A stretch of DNA of 5,456 bases from an uncultured bacterium (GTDB lineage Bacteria > Bacteroidota > Bacteroidia > Chitinophagales > CAIODY01). The translations under genes and the position numbers were made by a program. How positions within the stretch are numbered: the stretch's first letter is position 1; every line of letters begins with the position of its first letter. The notes beneath the pieces are model-generated. The model saw nothing but the letters and a program-made list of their open reading frames with translations, was not told the origin of the DNA and searched no databases. Below, piece after piece: positions 1 to 5,456 of the stretch. The DNA lies in assembly GCA_903871715.1 (NCBI GenBank), contig CAIQHW010000254.1:1-5456 (forward strand), read 5' to 3'.

Positions 1-581
1 AAATCAACCCTAGCCTGCAACCAATCTACCTTTGAAGAATAGCCTACTTGAAATTGTTTTTCGGCTAATTGCACTCTTTCTTCCGAAATTTTAATTGCAT
101 CGTTTAATGCTTTGAGTTGTTGCTTAGCACTCACTACATCAAAATAAGCTGTGATGGCTGATGCCACCATAGTTTGCATCGTGTCTTGATAATTTAATTC
201 GCCGACCTCTTTCACTCGTTTCAATTTATTTTGAGTGGCAAACATTTTCATGCCATCAAATAATGTCCAGGTTACATTCAATGCTGGATTGATGTTGCTG
301 CCTGTTACGCCATTTTTTTTCGTTTCACTTCCATTGGAAAGTTGCTGATGCAAATTGTTGAGTGATGCACTTTGTGCCAAGCTCAAACCTGCTTTGGGCA
401 AGAAGTTGGCGATAGTTGCATCGCTATTGATATTGGCAATTTCTGCTTTGTTTTTTAAAATAGCAATGTCGTAATTATTCTTCAAAGCCAATTCCACAGC
501 CTGATTCAAGGTGAGTACATCTTGTGAAAACACAGGTGATGCAATTAAAACCAGTATAATTATTTTGAAAATTTTACGCAT
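1..581 (-). CDS. TolC-family outer-membrane efflux channel, N-terminal part (cut by window edge)
   Basis: Seen: reading leftwards from the ATG at 581-579, an open frame of 193 codons runs off the window without a stop. It begins with a Sec signal peptide: basic MRK, a hydrophobic stretch at about residues 4-14, then SPVFS before QD. Signal peptidase I probably cuts after Ser19. There is no lipobox cysteine, so it is not a lipoprotein. The mature start DVLTLNQAVELALKNNYDI, followed by a long alpha-helical segment (FLPKAG, then the beta-like NPALNVTWTLFDGMK, then helices to QVGYSSKVDWLQAR), is the typical opening of an outer membrane efflux protein repeat. Known of the family: trimeric beta-barrel plus periplasmic alpha-tunnel that gives RND pumps an exit through the outer membrane, usually about 420-480 residues, so over half is missing here. 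The start overlaps the pump gene by 8 bases, which implies co-transcription and probably translational coupling. The substrate cannot be inferred. Confidence 0.93.
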   Translation of the reverse strand, partial: MRKIFKIIILVLIASPVFSQDVLTLNQAVELALKNNYDIAILKNKAEIANINSDATIANFLPKAGLSLAQSASLNNLHQQLSNGSETKKNGVTGSNINPALNVTWTLFDGMKMFATQNKLKRVKEVGELNYQDTMQTMVASAITAYFDVVSAKQQLKALNDAIKISEERVQLAEKQFQVGYSSKVDWLQARVD

Positions 582-3500
582 TTTTTTTCTTCGTTCTTGA
601 CATGAAAGAATACATCGCTGGAATTACAAACAATGTGAGAATTAATGAAAACAACAAGCCGCCTATAATCACAATACCCAACGGAACACGGCTCTGTGCG
701 CCACTTCCCAAGGCTAATGCAATTGGCAATGCACCTAATGCTGTGGCTAATGTAGTCATCAAAATTGGTCGCAAACGTGATGCTGCTGCATCAATGACGG
801 CTTCTATTTTTTCTTCGCCAGCTTCCCGTTTTTGATTCGCAAATTCAACAATTAAAATTCCATTTTTCGTTACCAATCCAATCAACATGATGATACCAAT
901 TTCTGAAAAAATATTTAGCGTTTGACCAAATAACCATAAACTCAATAATGCACCTGCAATCGCCAAAGGCACTGTAATCATGATGATTAACGGGTCGATG
1001 AAACTTTCAAACTGCGCCGCCAACACCAAGAAAATTAACACCAACGCCAAAATAAATGCGAATGAAGTGTTGGATGAACTTTCAGAAAAATCTCTCGATG
1101 CGCCATTTAATGAAGTGGTAAAAGTTGGGTCTAAAGTTTTCTTCGCAATACGATTCATTTCGTTGATGCCGTCGCCAATTGTTTTGCCTGGAGCCAGCGA
1201 AGCCGATACTGTAGCTGATTTATAACGATTGAAGTGATACAATTGTGGTGGATTACTTTGCTCTACCATCGTTACTAAATTATCCAATTGCACCAAATCA
1301 CCATTTTTGCTTCGCACCGTGTAAGCCGCTAAATCCAAGGGTTTATCACGGTCTTCTCTATCCACTTGCCCGATAACTTGATATTGTTTCCCATTCATAA
1401 TAAAATATCCAAGCCGTCCTTCGCTTAAAGCAAATTGTAAAGTTTGAGCAATGTCAGCCATTGAAACGCCTATCTCTGCTGCTTTTGCACGGTCAATCGT
1501 AATTTGCAATTCGGGTTTATTGAATTTTAAATTCACATCCACTGCGCCAAAAATTTTACTCTTGTTTGCCTCTTCTAAAAATTTTGGAAGTGTAGTTCTT
1601 AGTTTTTCAAAGTCGCTATTTTGCAAAACAAATTGCACAGGTAATGAAACTTTTGCCGCCGTTCCTACCGAAATTGTTTGCTCCTGAATGGCAAAAACTT
1701 TTCCTTGATTGAGCTTCGATAAATTTTTGCTCAACGACTCTACAATCTTTTTCTGACTGCGTTTGCGGTCGGTTGGTTCGACCAAAGCCACACGAATTAT
1801 TCCAGAATTTACTGCACCACTTCCTGCAAATGAAGGCGCAACAATGGTCATCAACAAACGATTTTCGGGAACAGAATCAGCAACAAAAGTTGTGATTTTA
1901 TCCATGTAGTTTTCCATGTAATCATACGAAGTACCTTCTGGCGCAATCACCGTCATGCGAAACAAACTTCTGTCTTCCATCGGTGCCAATTCGGATGGTA
2001 GCAAATTGAAAAACAAAATGATTAACACAATACAAACACCGATGATTGGAAATGCCGAAAAACGCTTACGCATAAAGCGTTGTAGTAACCTTCGATAAGC
2101 ATTATCTAACCAAACATAAAATGGTTCGGTCTTGTTATAAAACCAACCATGCGATGTGTTTTTTGAAGTTAATAACACATTCAAAACTGGTGTTAAGGTT
2201 AAGGATACAAATGCCGAAATTAACACTGCTGCTGCGACCACGACACCAAACTCACGGAACAATCTTCCAACAAATCCTTGTAAAAATATCACTGGTAAAA
2301 ACACAATCGCAAGCGTAATTGAAGTGGCGATAACAGCAAAGAAAATTTCGTTGCTGCCTTGTTCGGCTGCATCATGTTTGTTCAAACCTTTTTCTAATTT
2401 TTTGAAAATATTTTCGGTTACCACAATACCATCATCTACCACCAAACCCGTTGCCAGCACTATTGCCAGCAATGTTAAAATGTTGATACTAAAACCAGCC
2501 AAGTACATGATAAAGAAGGTGGCAATCAACGAAACAGGAATATCAATCAACGGTCGAATGGCAATCATCCAATTTCTAAAAAACAAAAAGATGATGATGA
2601 TAACGAGTAAAAATGCGATACCCAATGTTTCGCCCACCTCTTCCAACGAGCGTTTCACAAACTTTGTATTATCTAATGCAATGTTTAATTGAATGTCTTT
2701 GGGCACTTCTTTTTGAATGGCATCATAGCGTTTGTAAAACTCTTTTGCAATCTCAATATAATTAGAACCAGGCTGCGGCACCAATGCCAAAGCCACCATC
2801 GGAATTCCTGATTGTTTAATCGTTGTTTGAATTATTTCTGGTCCTAAAACCGCTGTGGCTACATCTTTCAAGCGAATGATTTGCGAACTGGTTGATTTAA
2901 TAATCAGGTTATTAAAATCATCTTCGGTGGTTAATCTGCCAAAAGTTTTTATCAGCAACTCGGTATTTTTTCCATCAATTTTTCCAGCAGGTAATTCAAC
3001 ATTTTCGTTGTTCAACGCATTTTGAATATCGCTGAAAGCCAGTTTGTAAGCGGCTAATTTCATCGGGTCAATCCATAAGCGCATGGCGTATTTTTTCTGA
3101 CCCCACACTTGCACACTGCTCACACCCGGTATGGTTTGCAATCTATCCAACAACACATTTTCGGCGTAATCATCAAGTTCCAACACATTTTTTGTGTCGC
3201 TACGAACCGTCATAGAAATAATGGCATCGCTGTTAGCATCCGCTTTTGTAACCACTGGCGGCGCATCAATATCTTGGGGCAATAATTTCACAGCCTGCGA
3301 AACCTTGTCCCTTACATCGTTGGCGGCTGATTCTAAATCGTGGTCAACTGTAAACTCAACAGTGATAACGCTTGTGCCGAGATTACCGGCAGATGAAATA
3401 GTTCTGATTCCTTCAATTCCATTAATCGCTTTTTCAAGTGGTTCGGTAATTTGCGATTCGATGACATCCGCATTTGCACCTTTGTAACCCGTTGCAACCG

Positions 3501-3636
3501 TGATGGTTGGTGGGTCTATCGAAGGATATTCGCGAACACCCAAAAATTTAAAACCGATAACGCCAAACAAAACCAAGATGATGTTCAATACAATTGCCAT
3601 CACTGGTCGTTTCAAACTAAGAGAAGATAAACTCAT
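574..3636 (-). CDS. RND efflux pump, inner-membrane permease subunit (HAE-1 family, AcrB-like)
   Basis: A complete 1020-residue protein, close to the usual 1020-1050 for this family. It is a proton-driven antiporter that takes drugs or other hydrophobic compounds from the periplasm or inner membrane and passes them to the outer-membrane channel. Seen: TM1 at about 11-30; a first periplasmic loop at about 31-332 with porter and docking domains; TM2-TM6 at about 333-488; TM7 at about 528-546; a second periplasmic loop at about 550-855; TM8-TM12 at about 856-1008. TM4 holds GLVVDDGIVVTENI with Asp401 and Asp402, matching AcrB Asp407/Asp408. TM10 holds GLVTKNGILIVEF with Lys924, matching AcrB Lys940. 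Arg954 and Thr961 match AcrB Arg971 and Thr978. The proton relay is therefore intact. The double-Asp TM4 motif argues against the heavy-metal (CusA/HME) branch. The ATG start follows an A-rich stretch 12 bases after the adaptor stop codon, typical for Bacteroidota. The exact substrate is unknown. Confidence 0.97.
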   Translation of the reverse strand: MSLSSLSLKRPVMAIVLNIILVLFGVIGFKFLGVREYPSIDPPTITVATGYKGANADVIESQITEPLEKAINGIEGIRTISSAGNLGTSVITVEFTVDHDLESAANDVRDKVSQAVKLLPQDIDAPPVVTKADANSDAIISMTVRSDTKNVLELDDYAENVLLDRLQTIPGVSSVQVWGQKKYAMRLWIDPMKLAAYKLAFSDIQNALNNENVELPAGKIDGKNTELLIKTFGRLTTEDDFNNLIIKSTSSQIIRLKDVATAVLGPEIIQTTIKQSGIPMVALALVPQPGSNYIEIAKEFYKRYDAIQKEVPKDIQLNIALDNTKFVKRSLEEVGETLGIAFLLVIIIIFLFFRNWMIAIRPLIDIPVSLIATFFIMYLAGFSINILTLLAIVLATGLVVDDGIVVTENIFKKLEKGLNKHDAAEQGSNEIFFAVIATSITLAIVFLPVIFLQGFVGRLFREFGVVVAAAVLISAFVSLTLTPVLNVLLTSKNTSHGWFYNKTEPFYVWLDNAYRRLLQRFMRKRFSAFPIIGVCIVLIILFFNLLPSELAPMEDRSLFRMTVIAPEGTSYDYMENYMDKITTFVADSVPENRLLMTIVAPSFAGSGAVNSGIIRVALVEPTDRKRSQKKIVESLSKNLSKLNQGKVFAIQEQTISVGTAAKVSLPVQFVLQNSDFEKLRTTLPKFLEEANKSKIFGAVDVNLKFNKPELQITIDRAKAAEIGVSMADIAQTLQFALSEGRLGYFIMNGKQYQVIGQVDREDRDKPLDLAAYTVRSKNGDLVQLDNLVTMVEQSNPPQLYHFNRYKSATVSASLAPGKTIGDGINEMNRIAKKTLDPTFTTSLNGASRDFSESSSNTSFAFILALVLIFLVLAAQFESFIDPLIIMITVPLAIAGALLSLWLFGQTLNIFSEIGIIMLIGLVTKNGILIVEFANQKREAGEEKIEAVIDAAASRLRPILMTTLATALGALPIALALGSGAQSRVPLGIVIIGGLLFSLILTLFVIPAMYSFMSRTKKKNA

Positions 3637-3648
3637 TTTTTTGTTTGA

Positions 3649-4710
3649 TTATTGGATGGAAGTGACTTTCAATTTTGCATTTGGTTTCACAAACATAATA
3701 CCTGTAGATACAATGGTATCGCCTATTTCAACGCCTTTCGTAATTTGAATCATCGCTTCATTTCTTAATCCAGTTTCCACTTTTACAAATGTGCCGATAC
3801 CATTTTTTACCACCACTACTTTTTTATTTCTTGCATCAGGAATGATACATTGTGTAGGCACCATCAATGCGTTCTCAATATTTTTTAAACCCACATCCAC
3901 TTTGGCATACATGCCCGGAAGCAGCTTGGCTGTTGTGTTTTGAACCAATGCTCTCACTTTTATTGTTCGAGTTTGTTCATCAATTTTTGGTTCGATGGCA
4001 TAAACTTTTGCGTTGAAATTTTCATTTCTGCCATCCACAGTAAATTGTAAAACATTTCCTTTTGTAACTGTGGTGGAATATTTTTCGGGAATGGTAAAAT
4101 CAATTTTCATTTGGTCAATCTGCTGCAAAGTAGCTACCACTGTGCTTTGAGTTAAATAAGCACCCATACTCACATTTCGCAAACCAACAATGCCATTAAA
4201 TGGCGCACGAATTTCTGTTTTAGAAATTTGTGCTTTTATATTGTCCATATCGGCTTGAATAGATTTCACTTGAGTTTGTGCATCATCATATTCTTGTTGC
4301 CCAACACCATTGATGGAAAGTAGCTGGTGTAAGCGGTCGGCGGTTTTTTCGGCACTCGTTTTTTGCACATCCAACTTTTTTAATTGTGCTTGCAAATCAT
4401 CATCAAATAATTTAACGAGTAGAGTTCCTTTGCTAACTGCTGTTCCTTCATTCAAATTTAATTGCACAATTTTTCCCGACACTTCCGAATGCAAATCCAC
4501 ATCTTCAAACGCCAACAAACTGCCCGAAGCTGAAATATTGTTTTCAATATTTTGTGGATGCACAATGAAAGCACCCACTTTGATTTCTTTGGGTGCACCT
4601 GCCGCAATGGCAGTATTGGCGGCAGTTTTAGAAGAACTAACTTTTGTGTAAATAATTATTCCAACCACAATTACTAATGCTGAAATAATTATCCATGTTA
4701 TTTTCGACAT
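3649..4710 (-). CDS. RND efflux periplasmic adaptor subunit (HlyD/AcrA-type membrane fusion protein)
   Basis: A 353-residue adaptor that bridges the RND pump and the TolC-like channel in the periplasm; adaptors of this family usually have about 350-400 residues. Seen in order: an N-terminal membrane segment at about residues 5-21; a low-complexity Ala/Ser linker to about 40; the first lipoyl half at about 68-102 (LHSEVSGKIVQLNLNEGTAV); an alpha-helical hairpin at about 103-163 rich in Gln, Lys and Asp; the second lipoyl half at about 164-200 (KTEIRAPFNGIVGLRNVSMG); a beta-barrel domain at about 201-275 (DEQTRTIKVRALV, LLPGMYAKV); and a membrane-proximal domain to the C-terminus. There is no lipobox cysteine, so it is probably held by an uncleaved N-terminal helix rather than as a lipoprotein. 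A TTG codon lies directly before the ATG at 4710-4708 and could lengthen the frame by one residue, but ATG is the more likely start. It is the first gene of the operon, with 12 bases to the pump gene. Confidence 0.95.
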   Translation of the reverse strand: MSKITWIIISALVIVVGIIIYTKVSSSKTAANTAIAAGAPKEIKVGAFIVHPQNIENNISASGSLLAFEDVDLHSEVSGKIVQLNLNEGTAVSKGTLLVKLFDDDLQAQLKKLDVQKTSAEKTADRLHQLLSINGVGQQEYDDAQTQVKSIQADMDNIKAQISKTEIRAPFNGIVGLRNVSMGAYLTQSTVVATLQQIDQMKIDFTIPEKYSTTVTKGNVLQFTVDGRNENFNAKVYAIEPKIDEQTRTIKVRALVQNTTAKLLPGMYAKVDVGLKNIENALMVPTQCIIPDARNKKVVVVKNGIGTFVKVETGLRNEAMIQITKGVEIGDTIVSTGIMFVKPNAKLKVTSIQ

Positions 4711-4770
4711 CAAAAAATATTTTTGTAAAAATAAAAGAATGAAACAAGAACTGGCGATAAAAAGTTTAAG

Positions 4771-4837
4771 GTGGTGTTAAATGAAATTGATTCGCAAAAA
4801 ATCTTTTGCTGGTTTTGATTGTACTTTTACGCACCAC
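4771..4837. repeat. longer-range imperfect inverted repeat enclosing the short one
   Basis: GTGGTG at 4771-4776 is the reverse complement of CACCAC at 4832-4837. Pairing can continue inward through a possible G-U pair (4777 with 4831) and, after a one-base bulge, through TAAA at 4778-4781 with TTTA at 4826-4829. This would form a stem closing over the small GCAAAA/TTTTGC hairpin. It may be a structured 5' leader for the NRAMP-like mRNA if transcription starts upstream of 4771, which is not established. Confidence 0.25.
4794..4809. repeat. short perfect inverted repeat in NRAMP leader
   Basis: GCAAAA (4794-4799) and TTTTGC (4804-4809) are perfect 6-base arms around the 4-base loop AATC. The element lies 47 bases before the NRAMP-like start. 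It could be an operator for a dimeric regulator or a small RNA hairpin. It is AT-rich and short enough that chance is also plausible. It is not followed by a T run on the plus strand, so it does not look like an intrinsic terminator. Confidence 0.35.
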
Positions 4838-4856
4838 ACCTCATGGATTTTGAAAA

Positions 4857-5456
4857 ATGAAAAACAAAAAAAAGAGTGAAAATAAACTCTTAAAATTTTG
4901 GAAATTATTGGGTCCAGGATTAATCACTGGCGCAAGTGATGATGACCCATCGGGCATTGCTACTTATTCGCAAGTGGGCGCACAGTATGGGCTTTCAACA
5001 CTTTGGACAGCGTTAATTACATTTCCATTAATGGCTGCCATTCAAGAAATGTGTGCAAGAATTGGCTTGGTAACATCGCAAGGTTTAACTGGCACTTTGC
5101 GAACTTTTTATTCAAAACTAATTTTGTATTTGATGTTGTTGTTTAGTTTTCCAGCCATTGTCATGAACATTGGAGCCGACATTGCAGGCATGGGCGCTGT
5201 TTCCAACTTATTGTTTCCAAGCATTCATGCCAATTATTTTAGCATTGGTTTTACTATCGTTATTTTAGTGCTGATTATTTATTTGCCTTATCAAAAAATT
5301 GCCGCCGTTTTAAAATATTTGTGTATGGTGTTGTTAGTTTATTTAATTGTTCCATTCTTGTACAAGCAAGACTGGGCAGCAGTTTTGAAGGGAACTTTTA
5401 TTCCAACCATAACTTTCGACAAAAACTTCATCAACATTTTAGTAGGCATTTTGGGC
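4857..5456 (+). CDS. NRAMP/SLC11-superfamily divalent metal-ion transporter, N-terminal half (cut by window edge)
   Basis: The frame opens at the ATG at 4857-4859 and stays open for 200 codons to the window end. NRAMP proteins are inner-membrane, LeuT-fold carriers that import Mn2+, Fe2+ or related ions with protons; full length is usually 400-450 residues, so about half is present. Seen: a Lys-rich cytoplasmic tail (residues 2-16); TM1 with GPGLITGASDDDPSGIATYSQVG (19-41); then hydrophobic segments at about 48-64, 88-104, 128-143 and 150-168. EMCARIGLVTSQGLTGTLR (64-82) matches the conserved NRAMP loop after TM2, and NIGADIAGMGAVSNLL (104-119) matches TM3. The TM1 metal-binding motif, canonically DPGN, is DPSG here (Asp30 to Gly33): the Asp is kept but the Asn position is Gly. 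This places it in a divergent NRAMP-related branch, so the substrate (Mn2+, Fe2+, Mg2+ or other) is uncertain. The TM6 motif that would help lies beyond the window. The start follows an A-rich stretch with no Shine-Dalgarno sequence. Confidence 0.93.
   Translation, partial: MKNKKKSENKLLKFWKLLGPGLITGASDDDPSGIATYSQVGAQYGLSTLWTALITFPLMAAIQEMCARIGLVTSQGLTGTLRTFYSKLILYLMLLFSFPAIVMNIGADIAGMGAVSNLLFPSIHANYFSIGFTIVILVLIIYLPYQKIAAVLKYLCMVLLVYLIVPFLYKQDWAAVLKGTFIPTITFDKNFINILVGILG

Larger units (their letters stand above)
4711..4856. promoter_or_regulatory. divergent intergenic region, presumed promoters for efflux operon and NRAMP-like gene
   Basis: This 146-base AT-rich gap separates two genes pointing away from each other, so both transcription starts most likely lie inside it (inference). 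I found no confident match to the Bacteroidota promoter pattern (TTTG about 20 bases before TAnnTTTG). The nearest is TACTTTTA at 4822-4829 on the plus strand, one base off the -7 element but without a TTTG at the proper distance. On the minus strand, TATTTTTA around 4724-4731 is similarly close and likewise unsupported. The region also holds a short palindrome, CAAAAA-ATA-TTTTTG, at 4711-4725 just before the adaptor start, plus the inverted repeats listed separately. Confidence 0.5.

Noticed and set aside
2431..2436. Gly in place of Ala after the TM4 Asp pair (DDG instead of DDA)
   Set aside because: Both catalytic aspartates are present and this substitution is common in RND pumps of this phylum, so it is not evidence of altered function.
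2156..2692. A 178-codon open frame on the plus strand, antisense to the pump gene
   Set aside because: It lies wholly inside the RND gene, whose protein is a full-length, motif-complete family member. The antisense product is low-complexity (Lys, Asn, Thr, Ser rich) with no recognisable domain, as expected for a shadow frame. Shorter plus-strand frames at 602-835, 980-1225, 1451-1687, 2121-2318, 3194-3487, 3500-3748 and 4310-4651 were rejected for the same reason.
574..3636. Heavy-metal (CusA/HME) RND pump, suggested by the neighbouring metal transporter
   Set aside because: TM4 carries the paired Asp motif GLVVDDGIVV and TM10 carries Lys924, as in HAE-1 multidrug pumps. The single-Asp TM4 pattern of CusA-type pumps is absent.
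4711..4713. TTG start one codon before the adaptor ATG
   Set aside because: It would add a single residue only. The adjacent ATG at 4710-4708 is a stronger initiation codon and nothing in the sequence favours TTG.
4711..4725. AT-rich palindrome CAAAAA-ATA-TTTTTG as a terminator or operator
   Set aside because: The arms are almost pure A/T, the element abuts a start codon rather than a gene end, and such palindromes are common by chance in this base composition.
4768..4856. Mn-sensing yybP-ykoY or Mg-sensing riboswitch before the NRAMP-like gene
   Set aside because: The leader is short and I see none of the G-rich and C-rich conserved loop segments of these riboswitches. A covariance-model search would decide it.

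Overview
The window comes from an AT-rich bacterial genome, most likely a member of the Bacteroidota. None of the genes has a clear Shine-Dalgarno sequence. Their starts are preceded by A-rich stretches, as is usual in that phylum, and the protein sequences look like Bacteroidota versions of their families. Finer placement cannot be made from this sequence alone.

Layout. Positions 4710 down to 1 on the minus strand hold a tightly packed tripartite efflux operon, transcribed right to left. The order is a periplasmic adaptor (membrane fusion protein, 4710-3649), an inner-membrane RND pump of the HAE-1 (multidrug/hydrophobe) type (3636-574), and a TolC-family outer-membrane channel (581 leftwards, cut by the window edge). 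The adaptor-pump gap is 12 bases, and the pump and channel genes overlap by 8 bases. Positions 4711-4856 are a 146-base divergent intergenic region that should contain the promoters for both directions; it carries inverted repeats and a possible short leader ORF. From 4857 to the right edge, on the plus strand, lies the N-terminal part of an NRAMP/SLC11-superfamily metal-ion transporter.

How they work together. The adaptor, pump and channel should form one envelope-spanning, proton-driven exporter. The pump retains the two TM4 aspartates and the TM10 lysine needed for proton coupling, so it looks functional. No regulator gene (TetR, MarR or two-component) is visible next to the operon. The NRAMP-like gene is a separate transcription unit. 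Its first-helix metal-binding motif reads DPSG rather than the canonical DPGN, suggesting a divergent branch whose substrate may not be Mn2+/Fe2+.

Overall this is mostly ordinary chromosomal content. I found no convincing undescribed system. The points most worth a second look are the variant NRAMP motif and the structured leader in front of that gene.
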